A DNA stretch of 64,000 nt from an uncultured SAR86 cluster bacterium (GCA_902547295.1 CACCNJ010000002.1:62001-126000), one strand, 5' to 3'. Shown: positions 36,544 through 49,894, numbered from the stretch's first letter. The notes: a model not told the origin generated them from the letters alone. Translations and numbers: made by a program.

Positions 36544-37979
36544 TGAATCCTAAATCAATATTAAACCTCTTTAGTATCTTGGTTTTATTTTTTAGCTTTT
36601 CATTTATTTTTCCTATTTTTATATCAATTATTTTTAATGACGGTGCCATCTATATTTTTTTAAAAACGTTAATATCGATAAGCTTGATAGGTATTGTTGG
36701 CTTAATGTTAACCAGAAATATAAATAATGAATTATCTCAAAAGGATGGTTTTGTAATTATAGTTATGTTCTGGGTTGTTCTTTCCGTTGCAGGCTCAATT
36801 CCATTTTACCTCAGCGGAATGAGCATAATTGACTCTTTTTTTGAGTCAATGTCAGGAATTACTACTACTGGAGCAACTGTTATTTCGAATATAGATGCCC
36901 TACCAGAATCTATTCTATTCTATAGACAAATGCTCCAATGGATGGGTGGAATGGGTCTTATAGTTCTTGCAATTGCTGTTATGCCATTATTGGGCATTGG
37001 CGGTGGTCAGATATATAAGACTGAAATACCGGGCGCTATGGGCGAACAAAGACTAACGCCAAGAATAAAGGAAACTGCTCAAGCCTTGTGGTCTATATAT
37101 CTTGGACTTACTATTATTTGTGCACTTTTGTATTACTTGGGTGGCATGTCTTTGTTTGATGCAGCATCACACGCAATGTCAACAGTTGCAATTGGAGGAT
37201 TTTCTACCCACAACGAAAGCATTGGATATTTTAATAGCACAACGATTGAGATTATATGCATTGTATTTATGCTTTTATCTGCATTTAGTTTTACGCTTCA
37301 TTATTTTGCAATCTACAGAAGAAAGCCATTGAAGTACTTTTATGATCCAGAATTTAGATTTTTCTTATCAATACTGTTATTAGTTTTAATTGTTTCGTTT
37401 GTAATAAATTTACTCTCTAATTATGAAAATGGTCCTAGCTATAAAGAAATTGTTTTTCATTCAGTTTCAATGATAACGACAACAGGCTTCTCAATTTCTG
37501 ATACTTCAAACTGGCCGCTATCTATATCCTTTCTTCTACTTATGGGAGCTTTTATTGGAGCTTGCTCAGGCTCAGTTGGGGGTGGAGTAAAGTCTTGGAG
37601 GGTTATGATAATGTTAAATCATGCCTACTCTAATATTATGAAGATAGTTCATCCTAATTCAGTAGTATCTTTAAAAATAGGTTCGAGAAGTGTAGATGAT
37701 GAAATTGCAACATCTGTATGGGGCTTTTTTTCTATTTATGTAATTTCCTTTATGATACTTTTACTTGCCGTTTTAACCTCGGGTCTCGATTTAGAATCTG
37801 CATTTTCAGCAGTAGGCGCATGCCTTAACAATCTTGGTCCTGGATTAGGAGCGGTATCAGAAAATTATTATAATCTAGGTGCTTTTACAAAAAGCATTTT
37901 AGCTTTTGCAATGCTATTAGGAAGATTGGAGATATTTACATTGTTAGTAATCTTGACTCCAATGTTTTGGGCAAAATAA
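36543..37979 (+). CDS. trkH: Trk potassium transporter membrane subunit TrkH
   Basis: TrkH is the K+-conducting inner-membrane subunit. The 478-residue protein has about ten to twelve hydrophobic helices and the four pore-loop repeats of the superfamily: SGITTTGATV near 113-122, STVAIGGFSTHN near 213-224, MITTTGFSISD near 311-321 and the GACLNNLGPGLG loop near 422-433. The conserved Arg-bearing helix region GSVGGGVKSWR is near 345-355. It starts within the trkA stop and ends next to the convergent acyltransferase gene with no spacer. Confidence 0.96.
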   Translation: MNPKSILNLFSILVLFFSFSFIFPIFISIIFNDGAIYIFLKTLISISLIGIVGLMLTRNINNELSQKDGFVIIVMFWVVLSVAGSIPFYLSGMSIIDSFFESMSGITTTGATVISNIDALPESILFYRQMLQWMGGMGLIVLAIAVMPLLGIGGGQIYKTEIPGAMGEQRLTPRIKETAQALWSIYLGLTIICALLYYLGGMSLFDAASHAMSTVAIGGFSTHNESIGYFNSTTIEIICIVFMLLSAFSFTLHYFAIYRRKPLKYFYDPEFRFFLSILLLVLIVSFVINLLSNYENGPSYKEIVFHSVSMITTTGFSISDTSNWPLSISFLLLMGAFIGACSGSVGGGVKSWRVMIMLNHAYSNIMKIVHPNSVVSLKIGSRSVDDEIATSVWGFFSIYVISFMILLLAVLTSGLDLESAFSAVGACLNNLGPGLGAVSENYYNLGAFTKSILAFAMLLGRLEIFTLLVILTPMFWAK

Positions 37980-38846
37980 CTATATACCACTGTATAAATT
38001 TTTTTCTTCAGGCAAGCTTCTTTTAAACCTTTTATATTCCCATGAATAATCAATTGGTCTTCTATTAATTAACTTTTCTATATCTTTATTTACAAGTTGT
38101 AAGTGCTTACTACTATCATAAATATCATTACTACAGTGTTTTATGGATACAGAAAGAAAACCATTAATATTTGAATTCATACAAAAATATATTACCGGAC
38201 TATTAGTTTTTGATGCTAAATTTTGTACAAGTGTGGTTGTATATGCCAATTTATTATATAACTTGATATGCTCTCCTAAGCCTCTTTTGGGAACCTGGTC
38301 TGCAGCAAAACATATTACTTTTTTTTCTTTTAAGGCTTTGAAAATTGTTCTAACTCCAGAGATTGAGGTCTTAACACTTATTGAGTTATTTATTTGTCTT
38401 TTATTCTTTACAAATGTCTCAATGTATTTATTTTTAATCTCCTTATAAAGACTCACTGTTGATGTTTGCGAATTGATCCACGTTAGCAACATATCAACAC
38501 TTCTGTTATGTATTGCCACACAAATTAAACCTTGATCTCTTAAAATATTTCTTTTTAATAAAAAATTGTTTTCAATTTTAAAAATTAAATTGTTTGATTC
38601 TGAAGATACTCTACCCCATGAATATATTGTTTCATACCCAGACATTATTGACTCTCTCATGCTTCTTCTTGATAACAATTCGATATTAGACAAACTTAGC
38701 TCTGGAAAAGCTATTTTAAGATTAATTTTTGTTATTTTATAAGACTTAGTAACTTTATATAGACGCAAATAAATAAATAAATCAATAAAAAAAACAAAGA
38801 TAAATCTAGGAATGTAAGAAAGAACATAAAATAGTGCAAATATCAT
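37980..38846 (-). CDS. Lipid A lauroyl/myristoyl-type acyltransferase
   Basis: This inner-membrane enzyme of the LpxL/HtrB family acylates a lipid A precursor with a secondary fatty acid. The 288-residue protein has an N-terminal membrane helix (about 5-27), the catalytic HX4D motif in AIHNRSVDMLLTW near 112-124, and FAADQVPKRGLGEH near 184-197 as the second conserved block. Pseudomonas has a homologue in the same neighbourhood between trkA and the glycyl-tRNA synthetase genes. Whether it adds laurate, myristate or another chain cannot be read. It abuts trkH and is divergent from the glycyl-tRNA synthetase gene. Confidence 0.85.
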   Translation of the reverse strand: MIFALFYVLSYIPRFIFVFFIDLFIYLRLYKVTKSYKITKINLKIAFPELSLSNIELLSRRSMRESIMSGYETIYSWGRVSSESNNLIFKIENNFLLKRNILRDQGLICVAIHNRSVDMLLTWINSQTSTVSLYKEIKNKYIETFVKNKRQINNSISVKTSISGVRTIFKALKEKKVICFAADQVPKRGLGEHIKLYNKLAYTTTLVQNLASKTNSPVIYFCMNSNINGFLSVSIKHCSNDIYDSSKHLQLVNKDIEKLINRRPIDYSWEYKRFKRSLPEEKNLYSGI

Positions 38847-38950
38847 GATAATAATTTATAAGCTTGATATATAATCATAGAAGCATTAATTATACACAGA
38901 TAATGTAAAAAATATGCCTCTTTATATAAGGGACAAATGTTAATTTTTAT

Positions 38951-38954
38951 GGAG
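38951..38954 (+). promoter_or_regulatory. Ribosome binding site deciding the TTG start of glyS
   Basis: GGAG lies 7 bases before the TTG at 38962, the only start that keeps the full N-terminus of the synthetase. The next in-frame ATG at 38977 has no such signal. Confidence 0.7.
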
Positions 38955-38961
38955 TTTAAAA

Positions 38962-40308
38962 TTGCCAGCTAAAAATATGGAAGAATTAGTTTCTTTATGT
39001 AAAAGAAGAGGATTTATATTTCAATCTAGTGAAATTTACGGTGGTCTTCAGGGAATTTACGATTTTGGACCACTAGGTGTAGAACTAAAAAATAATATCA
39101 AAAACGCCTGGTGGGAAGCAATGGTTTATGAAAATGATGATATTGAGGGACTTGATTCATCTATACTTACAAACCCACTTGTGCTTGGGTATTCAGGCCA
39201 TGAAGACACCTTTTCAGATCCAATGGTCGATTGTAAGTCATGTGGTCTTAGATTTAGAGCTGATCAAGTACCAAAAGAGTGCAAAACAGAGGATTTGACA
39301 GAGCCAAGACAGTTTAACTTGATGTTTAAGACAAATGTAGGTCCAATAGACGATGGTTCAAGCTTTGCATATCTGAGGCCTGAAACAGCTCAACAGATAT
39401 TCACTAATTTTAAAAATGTCATTGATTCAACATCCAAACCAATTCCATTTGGAATTGCACAAATTGGTAAAGCATTTAGAAATGAAATAACACCGAGAAA
39501 TTTTATTTTTAGAGTAAGAGAATTTGAACAAATGGAATTAGAATATTTTGTCATGCCAGGTGAAGACGAAAAATGTCATGATATATGGGTACAAAAAAGA
39601 CTAGAATGGTGGAAAAACCAAGGTGTACCCATAGAAAGTATTGAGCTTTACGATGTACCCTCAGAAGAGCTTGCTCATTATTCTAAAAAAACTATTGATC
39701 TAATGTATAAATTTCCTCATGGCCTTGAAGAGCTTGAAGGTATTGCAAACAGAACTGATTTTGATTTGGGTTCACACTCTAAGAAGCAAAATGAATTAAG
39801 TATCGGGTCATCTGTAAAAGAAAACAAACACTCAAATAGTAAAATGGCAGTACAGGACAATTCTGGTAAATGGGTTGTGCCATTTGTAATTGAACCATCA
39901 GCAGGTGTAGAAAGAGGCTTTCTAGCAATATTAAATGAAGCTTATTTTGTTGAGGAGTTAGAAAATGATAAAACTAGGGTAGTCTTAAGACTAAAACCTC
40001 ATTTGTCACCAATAAAGGCAGCTGTTATACCTTTAAAGAAAAACAACACAGAATTAGTTGAAGCTGCAAAAAAAATAAAGAATGAACTTCAAAAAATTGG
40101 TTTAGGAAGGGTTATTTTTGAAAATACTGGAAATATTGGTAAAAGCTACCGAAAACACGATGAGATTGGAACGCCAGTATGTATTACGGTTGACTTTCAA
40201 ACGCTTGAAGATGAATCAGTTACAATAAGAGACAGAGACTCGATGGATCAAAAAAGGTTAGATATTAATGATCTTAACAATTATTTGATAAATTTAATAA
40301 ATCACTGA
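38962..40308 (+). CDS. glyS: Glycyl-tRNA synthetase, single-chain (alpha2) type
   Basis: The enzyme charges tRNA-Gly with glycine. It is the homodimeric class IIa form found in eukaryotes, archaea and some bacteria, not the alpha2beta2 GlyQ/GlyS form normal in gammaproteobacteria. The 448 residues begin [19 protein letters not shown] and then YDFGPLG. Motif 2 is [19 protein letters not shown] near 172-190, motif 3 is [13 protein letters not shown] near 313-325, and a C-terminal anticodon-binding domain follows (about 345-448). The TTG start has a GGAG at 7 bases. It occupies the acyltransferase/plsC neighbourhood where Pseudomonas has glyQ-glyS. Confidence 0.95.
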   Translation: MPAKNMEELVSLCKRRGFIFQSSEIYGGLQGIYDFGPLGVELKNNIKNAWWEAMVYENDDIEGLDSSILTNPLVLGYSGHEDTFSDPMVDCKSCGLRFRADQVPKECKTEDLTEPRQFNLMFKTNVGPIDDGSSFAYLRPETAQQIFTNFKNVIDSTSKPIPFGIAQIGKAFRNEITPRNFIFRVREFEQMELEYFVMPGEDEKCHDIWVQKRLEWWKNQGVPIESIELYDVPSEELAHYSKKTIDLMYKFPHGLEELEGIANRTDFDLGSHSKKQNELSIGSSVKENKHSNSKMAVQDNSGKWVVPFVIEPSAGVERGFLAILNEAYFVEELENDKTRVVLRLKPHLSPIKAAVIPLKKNNTELVEAAKKIKNELQKIGLGRVIFENTGNIGKSYRKHDEIGTPVCITVDFQTLEDESVTIRDRDSMDQKRLDINDLNNYLINLINH

Positions 40309-40310
40309 TA

Positions 40311-44012
<3,702 letters not shown>

Positions 44013-44014
44013 TT

Positions 44015-45118
44015 TTAGATAAGAAGTGGCATTACGACATATTTAAGATTTTCAGAATTTGGATCTGTTATTAAGCAGCTTTTTTCTGAACCAAAAAAAT
44101 TAATTTCTATTTTTTCAGAATTAATAGTAGATAATATTTCTTGTAAATAATTAACATTAAAAGCTATATCAATTTCTTCACCTTGATATTCACATGAAAG
44201 ATTTTCTTCACCCTGTTCCTTCTCAGGATTATTGGCAGATATATTTAAAGAATCTTTTTTAGTAATTATTCTTACTCCCTTATATTTTTCACTTGATAAA
44301 ACACTAACCCTGCTTAGACTTTCTGAAAAATTTTTTCTATCAACAACTAAAAGTGAACTTTCACCAGATGGAATTACTTGTTCATAGTCTGGAAACTTGC
44401 CTTCAATTAGTTTACTAACAAAAGTAGTACCAGAAACATTTGCTGAAATTGAGGTTTGCCCAAGTTGAATCACAACATTTTCAGATTCGTCACCAACAAG
44501 CTTACCAATTTCATTAATAGATTTTCTTGGAACAATTCCGCATGTTGATTCAGGCGAAGCTTCGTTGAGTGATGAGGTTGCCATGGCAAGTCTATGAGCA
44601 TCAGTTGCTACGGTGGTAATAACTTTATCATCTATCATCATATAAAGACCGTTTAAGTAATGACGCCAATCCTGATTACCCATAGCAAAAGATGTTTTAG
44701 TAATTAAATTTTTCAAATTCTGAGATGAAATATTAATTTGAGATTGAGCGTCCTCTGTTTCAAAAACAGGAAAATCTTCGCTTGGAAGAGTTAAGAGATT
44801 ATACTTACCAGACTCGGTCTCTATTTTTAAATTATCCCCATCAAGAAAAAAATGAATTTCAGCCAGGTCTGGCATAAGCCTGCACAGGTCACTTAATTTT
44901 CTTGCCGGAGCAGTGGTTTTTCCACCGCTCTTGAAATTCGATATTGTTGAAGTTGTTGATATTTCACTCTCTAAGTCAGTGGCAGTAAGTTTTAGTGATG
45001 ATTCATCAACCTCAAACAAAACATTTGATAAAATAGGCAACGTTTGTCTCTTTTCAACTACTCCAAGTGTTAGATTTAGTGATTTAACAACCTCTTCTTT
45101 GGTTATATAGAAATCCAT
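44015..45118 (-). CDS. dnaN: DNA polymerase III beta subunit (sliding clamp)
   Basis: The clamp encircles DNA and tethers the replicative polymerase. The 367 residues make the usual three domains of about 120 each. Typical sequence points are LPILSNVLFEVDESSLKLTATDLE near 24-47, the second-domain RHYLNGLYMMIDDKVITTVATDAHRLA near 152-178, KFPDYEQVIPS near 242-252 and the C-terminal end VVMPLLI, which closes the clamp as in other DnaN proteins. The start shares one base with the dnaA stop, so dnaA, dnaN and recF are coupled. Confidence 0.97.
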   Translation of the reverse strand: MDFYITKEEVVKSLNLTLGVVEKRQTLPILSNVLFEVDESSLKLTATDLESEISTTSTISNFKSGGKTTAPARKLSDLCRLMPDLAEIHFFLDGDNLKIETESGKYNLLTLPSEDFPVFETEDAQSQINISSQNLKNLITKTSFAMGNQDWRHYLNGLYMMIDDKVITTVATDAHRLAMATSSLNEASPESTCGIVPRKSINEIGKLVGDESENVVIQLGQTSISANVSGTTFVSKLIEGKFPDYEQVIPSGESSLLVVDRKNFSESLSRVSVLSSEKYKGVRIITKKDSLNISANNPEKEQGEENLSCEYQGEEIDIAFNVNYLQEILSTINSEKIEINFFGSEKSCLITDPNSENLKYVVMPLLI

Positions 45119-46410
45119 TAGTTGGTTAGGGCCCTATTTAAATTTCTGTAGTCCTCTTCATGTGAGGGACTTTCTTTTCTTAATTCTTTGATTTTTTTAC
45201 AAGCATGGAGAACGGTTGTGTGATCTCTTCCATTATATGCTTCTCCAATTTCTGGAAGGCTGTGGTTTGTAAGTTCTTTTGTTAATGCCATTGCCATTTG
45301 TCTTGGTCTTGTTATCGACCTGCTTCTTCTTTTTGAAAGAAGGTCTGAAAGTTTAATGTTGTAGTATTCTGCAACTGTTTTTTGTATATTCTCTACGCTT
45401 ATCATTTTTGCGGAGATTACAAAAAGATCTTTTAGTGCATCTTTCACAAGAGCAAGGTCAACTTCTTGATTTGTAAATCTAGCATTTGCAACAACCCTCT
45501 TTAATGCTCCCTCAAGCTCCCTGATGTTAGATCTTATTCTTTGGGCGATGTATATTGCACAATCGTTAGGAAGAGAAATACCCATTGAGTTTGCCTTGTT
45601 TAGTAAAACCGCTGCTCTTGTTTCGAGCTCAGGTGGATCGATAACAACAGGCAGGCCCCAACCAAGTCTTGATTTTAACCTTTCTTCCAAGCCATCAATC
45701 TCTTTCGGGTATTTATCACATGTTAATATCATTTGATTGTTTCTATCCAACAAAGCATTAAAAGTATGAAAAAACTCCTCTTGAGACTGCTCCTTGCCAG
45801 CAAAGAACTGAATGTCGTCAATCAAAAGAGCGTCGGCATTTCTATAAAATGATTTGAACTCATTCATTGCGCCTAATTGAAGTGCCTTCACCATATCGGA
45901 CACAAATTTCTCTGAATGAACATAAACAATCCTTTTTTTTGGTTCGTTTTTTAGAATCTCATTACCAACAGCATGCATTAGGTGTGTTTTTCCCAAACCA
46001 ACCCCGCCATAAATAAAAAGCGGGTTATAGTCTCCTTTTGGATTGGCTGCGACTTGTTTGGCTGCAGCTAAAGCAAGGTGATTTGACTTTCCCTCAACAA
46101 AACTATCAAAAGTATATCCGTCAACTAGTTTTATTTCTGAGTTTTGGTTGTTTTTATATTTATCAATAAAGGTTTCTTTTGTGAGCGTTTTAAATACAAG
46201 ATTTATGTTTGACTTTGACTGTGCTTTAACAATTTTTTTGATTTCTTTGGAATAGTTTTTTTCTATGTAGTCTAAAATAAAGTCGTTAGGTGCAACGAGC
46301 TCTAGGGTATTTTTATCTATTTTTGCCTTTAATGGCCTAATCCAGGTGTTGAAATCTTCTTGAGAAAGGGTATTTTCAAGCTTTTCAGAACACTTATTCC
46401 AAAGTTCCAA
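45118..46410 (-). CDS. dnaA: Chromosomal replication initiator DnaA
   Basis: DnaA binds DnaA boxes at the origin and opens it. Of 430 residues, domain I is about 1-75 ([16 protein letters not shown]), the linker is short, and the AAA+ domain has Walker [14 protein letters not shown] near 134-146, Walker [10 protein letters not shown] near 193-201 and the arginine-containing [10 protein letters not shown]. The C-terminal DNA-binding domain has the DnaA signature near 395-415 ([14 protein letters not shown]). The start is TTG, with AGGAG 7 bases upstream (minus strand). It is divergent from rpmH across a 176-base spacer with a perfect DnaA box, which may autoregulate it. Confidence 0.97.
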   Translation of the reverse strand: MELWNKCSEKLENTLSQEDFNTWIRPLKAKIDKNTLELVAPNDFILDYIEKNYSKEIKKIVKAQSKSNINLVFKTLTKETFIDKYKNNQNSEIKLVDGYTFDSFVEGKSNHLALAAAKQVAANPKGDYNPLFIYGGVGLGKTHLMHAVGNEILKNEPKKRIVYVHSEKFVSDMVKALQLGAMNEFKSFYRNADALLIDDIQFFAGKEQSQEEFFHTFNALLDRNNQMILTCDKYPKEIDGLEERLKSRLGWGLPVVIDPPELETRAAVLLNKANSMGISLPNDCAIYIAQRIRSNIRELEGALKRVVANARFTNQEVDLALVKDALKDLFVISAKMISVENIQKTVAEYYNIKLSDLLSKRRSRSITRPRQMAMALTKELTNHSLPEIGEAYNGRDHTTVLHACKKIKELRKESPSHEEDYRNLNRALTN

Positions 46411-46484
46411 TTATTATCTCCTATTTGATTCATAGTCTATTAAAAAATCCACAAGATATCTACAGAATAAATATAGGAATTTGT

Positions 46485-46493
46485 TGTGGATAA
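46485..46493 (-). promoter_or_regulatory. DnaA box
   Basis: TGTGGATAA on the plus strand is TTATCCACA on the minus strand, identical to the E. coli high-affinity DnaA box. It lies 75 bases upstream of the dnaA start, so it may serve replication initiation or dnaA autoregulation. Confidence 0.85.
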
Positions 46494-46529
46494 CTTGTAT
46501 ATAAAAAAAATTGTGTTTTACAGCAATTT

Positions 46530-46560
46530 TTGTGGTTTTAAAAACTTATTGCGCTATAAT
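46530..46560 (+). promoter_or_regulatory. Putative rpmH promoter
   Basis: A perfect TATAAT at 46555-46560 lies 26 bases before the rpmH ATG. The best minus-35 candidate is TTGTGG at 46530-46535, with a long 19-base spacing. No Shine-Dalgarno sequence is obvious before rpmH. Confidence 0.5.
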
Positions 46561-46586
46561 CCTCATCACTTTTAGCATTAGATATT

Positions 46587-46721
46587 ATGAAGAGAACTTT
46601 TCAACCAAGCAACTTAAAAAGAAAAAGAACCCATGGTTTTCGTGCGAGAATGTCAACCAAGGCTGGAAGAGCTGTTTTATCCAACAGAAGAAAAAAGGGT
46701 AGAAAGGTTCTTAGCGCTTAA
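46587..46721 (+). CDS. rpmH: 50S ribosomal protein L34
   Basis: This 44-residue, strongly basic ribosomal protein begins [20 protein letters not shown] and ends [11 protein letters not shown], the canonical L34 sequence. It lies between dnaA (divergent) and rnpA, the universal bacterial order. A longer out-of-frame reading overlaps it and should not be confused with it. The gene is too short for many gene callers but unmistakable. Confidence 0.98.
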   Translation: MKRTFQPSNLKRKRTHGFRARMSTKAGRAVLSNRRKKGRKVLSA

Positions 46722-46722
46722 T

Positions 46723-47037
46723 TTGTCCAATTCCAATCAACAGTTTGCCTCGCTTGAGTGTTTATATTCCTGTAAATTTTTTAGAATATTTTATAAGCGA
46801 TCAAAAAATAATGGTCTTGAAATATCAATCTCGAAAAAGTTTTTTAGGCTTGCGGTTGAAAGGAATAAAACAAAAAGAAGGATAAAAGAAATTTTTAGAA
46901 AATTATCAATAGATATGCCAAAAGGAATTTTGGTTTTTTCTGTATTTAGGCCTTTTGGAGAGTTATCATATGAGGAGGCGGTGATGGAGATCTCTTCAGC
47001 CGCGAGATCTATTGCTGATAGTATGGATAAAAAATGA
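46723..47037 (+). CDS. rnpA: Ribonuclease P protein component
   Basis: RnpA is the protein subunit of RNase P, which trims the 5' ends of tRNA precursors. The diagnostic basic block KFFRLAVERNKTKRRIKEIFRK is present, followed by the family ending with AARSIADSMDKK. I place the start at the TTG at 46723, one base past the rpmH stop, giving 104 residues. The frame stays open upstream to an ATG at 46633 inside rpmH, which would give 134 residues, but the extra part ([16 protein letters not shown]) only mirrors rpmH in another frame. yidC follows with a 4-base overlap. Confidence 0.88.
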   Translation: MSNSNQQFASLECLYSCKFFRIFYKRSKNNGLEISISKKFFRLAVERNKTKRRIKEIFRKLSIDMPKGILVFSVFRPFGELSYEEAVMEISSAARSIADSMDKK

Positions 47038-48578
47038 ATATAAGAAGTTTTTATTTGGCTCTGATTGTTTTTCTTTCTTTGGCATTGTTGTATGAATGGA
47101 ACTCAGAACAAAAATCAAAATCAATTAAGCAGCACCTTGATATGGTTGGGTCTTCCTCTTATGGAGATGATGGTAGGTTTGTTTCAATTGAAAACGATGA
47201 ACTTTCGTTGGTTGTTTCAATATCTAATGGCTCTATTGTTGAGGCGAGGTTAAAAAAATATCCTGTTGAAAATGTAAGTGGTTCTATGGGATTTAGGGTG
47301 TTTGGGTCTTCAGAGTCTTCTGCGTTTCAATATTATTTTAAGAGTGGGTTTACCGGAATCACCCCGGTTTATGAGGTTTCAGAGAGGGGTGATGATTATG
47401 TGGTTTTATTAGATCCAGAGCTTGGTGTATCTAAGGAAATATCTTTTTCTGATGCTAGTTACGAAGTAAGTGTTTATGATTCAACGGCTAGTGGGGTTAG
47501 TGGAAAGTCGTTTGCGGGTTTGTATCGTTCTGAAGGAAGGGCTCTTGATTTAAAAAGAGGCGCTCTTGAGGGTGGAATGATGAACAACAGCTCTTATGAG
47601 GGTGTTGCGATAAGCACAGAACTTGACCCTTATTCTACATCGAGGTTAAGGTCGGTTGATGAGCCCCTTGAGGTTTTGTCAAAGTCTGGTTGGGTAGCTT
47701 TTGTTCAAAAATATTTCTTTGCGGCGATTATTGGGTCAGATGAATATATTTATAATTATTATGTTTTTCCAAAGGAGTCTGGGTTTTACAGAATGGGTTA
47801 TACAGTAGAGGGCTCCTCAACAAGCAACTTAGTTTATGGTCATGAGCATAGGCTGTTTATTGGCCCAAAGATTAGAAAAGATCTAATGGAAAGAGCTGAC
47901 AATTTAGAGCTAGCAATTGATATGGGTTGGTTTTGGTTTTTAGCACAACCCATGGTGTTTGTGATGGATTTTATTAATGGATATGTTAATAGTTGGGGTT
48001 TAACAATAATTATATTTACTATATTGATTAAGTTGTTGTTTTGGCCTGTTACAGCTAAAAGCTTTAAATCTATGGCTGCGTTAAGAAAAATCACTCCAGA
48101 GCTAAATGAGATAAAGGAGAGATATAAAAATGATCGCCAGACTGCTGGAACAGAAACAATGAGGCTTATGAAAAAAAATGGCGCCAACCCTCTTGGGGGG
48201 TGTTTGCCTTTATTTATTCAAATGCCTTTTTTTATAGGGTTCTTTTTTGCTCTGAGAGAAATGGTTGAGCTGAGGTTTAGTCCCTTGGTTTTTTGGACAG
48301 ACCTTTCTGCTCCCGATCCTTATTTTGTTTTACCTGCGGCGTTTGGTCTGCTTATGTTGTTAACACAAAGACTTAACCCGCAACCAGCTGGTATGGATCC
48401 TACCCAGGCGCAGGTTATGAAATATATGCCAGTAATGTTTTCAGTTTTCTTTCTGTTTTTTCCTGCCGCTCTATGTTTATACACTGTTGTCAACACGGGG
48501 GTTCAACTTTTGCAACAAACCTATTTATATAAACAGCATGGGGCTTTGGGTTCGGGTCAAGGGCCTGGTGCGTTTTAG
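47034..48578 (+). CDS. yidC: Membrane protein insertase YidC
   Basis: YidC inserts and folds inner-membrane proteins, alone or with SecYEG. The 514-residue protein has the Gram-negative layout: an N-terminal helix (about 4-20), a periplasmic beta-domain (about 40-300), then five core helices beginning FLAQPMVFVMDFINGY. The second core segment WGLTIIIFTILIKLLFWPVTAKSFKSM and the cytoplasmic hairpin with RLMKKNGANPLGGCLP are typical. Its coding strand is unusually rich in G and T, with many Val, Gly, Phe and Ser codons, shared with mnmE but not with mnmG beyond. mnmE starts 2 bases later. Confidence 0.96.
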   Translation: MNIRSFYLALIVFLSLALLYEWNSEQKSKSIKQHLDMVGSSSYGDDGRFVSIENDELSLVVSISNGSIVEARLKKYPVENVSGSMGFRVFGSSESSAFQYYFKSGFTGITPVYEVSERGDDYVVLLDPELGVSKEISFSDASYEVSVYDSTASGVSGKSFAGLYRSEGRALDLKRGALEGGMMNNSSYEGVAISTELDPYSTSRLRSVDEPLEVLSKSGWVAFVQKYFFAAIIGSDEYIYNYYVFPKESGFYRMGYTVEGSSTSNLVYGHEHRLFIGPKIRKDLMERADNLELAIDMGWFWFLAQPMVFVMDFINGYVNSWGLTIIIFTILIKLLFWPVTAKSFKSMAALRKITPELNEIKERYKNDRQTAGTETMRLMKKNGANPLGGCLPLFIQMPFFIGFFFALREMVELRFSPLVFWTDLSAPDPYFVLPAAFGLLMLLTQRLNPQPAGMDPTQAQVMKYMPVMFSVFFLFFPAALCLYTVVNTGVQLLQQTYLYKQHGALGSGQGPGAF

Positions 48579-48580
48579 TC

Positions 48581-49894
48581 GTGTCGGCGGTATTTGCTTT
48601 AGCTACACCACCAGCTAAATCAGCAATATGTGTTTTTAGGGTTTCGGGTGCTGGTTGTCATTCTGGGCTTAAAAAACTCATTAAAAATAAAGGTTTTGAA
48701 ATTGGTCGTTTTCATGTCAGGAGTTTTTATAATAAAAATGTTTTAATTGACAGGGCTGGGCTTGTTGTTTTTGAAGGTCCTAATAGTTATACCGGTGAAG
48801 ATTCTTTTGAGGTTTATGCACATGGGAGCCTTGCTGTTATGTCTTCATTTGTTTCTTTGTTTAAAAGCGTTGGTTTTGATGAGGCGGCTAGGGGTGAGTT
48901 CACTAAACGAGCTTTTTTAAATAATAAAATGAGTTTGAATGAAGCTGAGGCTTTAGGAGACCTTATAGATGCTACTGACGAGAGGGGTGTTTTGTTGTCT
49001 GGGGGTTCTTTGTTCGGTGATATGTCTTCAAGCATATCTTCTTTTGCAGATGAGATTGATCGGATTAGGGTGCGGGTAGAGGCTGAAATTGATTTTTCTG
49101 ATGAAGGTAATGAATATATGGATCGGGGGTTGGTTGATGATTTGAGCAGCCTTATAAACAGGTTTGAGTCTTTTATATCTGGATGTATTAATAAAAATAT
49201 GTTTTCTCAAAAAAATAATGTTCTTTTGGTTGGTCCTGTTAACTCGGGTAAGTCTTCTGTATTTAATAGGCTTCTGGGTTTTGAAAGGGCTATTGTTTCA
49301 AACACCCCTGGAACAACTAGAGATATTATTAGCAGTGAGCTTTTTTATGAGTCAAATGTATTTTCCATACAGGACTCTGCTGGTATAAGAGAAACTAATA
49401 ATAAAATTGAAGGCGTGGGTATTGATTTGTCTTTGTCTCAAATTAAAAGTGCGGATTTAGTAATGGGGGTTTTTGATTTGTTTGATAAGGCTTTAATCAA
49501 AAGTTTTAAGGATTTAGCAAAGAACACATCTTTTATATCTGTTCAAAATAAAACTGATATTAATAAAAAGAACTTAGAGTGTTTTGATTGTTGTGTTTCG
49601 GCTAAAACCGGTGATGGTTTTGATGATCTAAAAAAATTAATCTTATCTTCTTTTAATAAGGGTGTTAAAAAAGATGACTATAAATTTATGATAAGAGATA
49701 GGCATAATAAGTTGTTTCAGGATGTTGTTAAAAACTTAATCTCTGCTCAAAAAGGTTTAAAAGAGAATTTATCTTTGGATTTGGTTGCTGAGGACCTTAG
49801 GTTGGCAAGATCGTGTCTTGATGAGCTTGTTGGTGAAAAATTTTCTGATTCATTATTGGGAGATATATTTAGTAATTATTGTATTGGTAAATAG
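48581..49894 (+). CDS. mnmE: tRNA modification GTPase MnmE
   Basis: MnmE works with MnmG to place the aminomethyl or carboxymethylaminomethyl group on U34 of certain tRNAs. The 437-residue protein has the N-terminal tetrahydrofolate-binding domain (SAVFALATPPAKSAICVFRVSG), a helical domain carrying an inserted GTPase, and the catalytic C-terminal CIGK with Cys434. The G motifs are GPVNSGKSSVFN near 217-228, TPGTTRD near 243-249, DSAGIRE near 266-272 and NKTD. The start is a GTG with no ATG alternative. The coding strand is extremely G and T rich (20 G to 3 C in 49081-49140). Confidence 0.96.
   Translation: MSAVFALATPPAKSAICVFRVSGAGCHSGLKKLIKNKGFEIGRFHVRSFYNKNVLIDRAGLVVFEGPNSYTGEDSFEVYAHGSLAVMSSFVSLFKSVGFDEAARGEFTKRAFLNNKMSLNEAEALGDLIDATDERGVLLSGGSLFGDMSSSISSFADEIDRIRVRVEAEIDFSDEGNEYMDRGLVDDLSSLINRFESFISGCINKNMFSQKNNVLLVGPVNSGKSSVFNRLLGFERAIVSNTPGTTRDIISSELFYESNVFSIQDSAGIRETNNKIEGVGIDLSLSQIKSADLVMGVFDLFDKALIKSFKDLAKNTSFISVQNKTDINKKNLECFDCCVSAKTGDGFDDLKKLILSSFNKGVKKDDYKFMIRDRHNKLFQDVVKNLISAQKGLKENLSLDLVAEDLRLARSCLDELVGEKFSDSLLGDIFSNYCIGK

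Larger units (their letters stand above)
46411..46586. other. oriC: dnaA-rpmH spacer: candidate replication origin
   Basis: This 176-base, very AT-rich spacer lies where Pseudomonas has its origin. It holds one perfect DnaA box (46485-46493, minus strand), a weaker 7-of-9 match AAATCCACA at 46445-46453, an A-rich run after 46501 and the rpmH promoter. Composition on the plus strand changes here from C over G in dnaA to G over C in yidC and mnmE, the polarity expected at an origin. One perfect box is few for a full oriC, so the call is tentative. Confidence 0.5.

Noticed and set aside
46511-46702. Open frame overlapping the dnaA-rpmH spacer and rpmH
   Set aside because: It is out of frame with the certain rpmH gene and includes the DnaA-box spacer and promoter; a chance frame.
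46633-46722. ATG start for rnpA inside rpmH
   Set aside because: The extra 30 residues mirror rpmH in another frame and do not resemble RnpA; a TTG just after the rpmH stop fits better, though long overlaps exist in a few bacteria.
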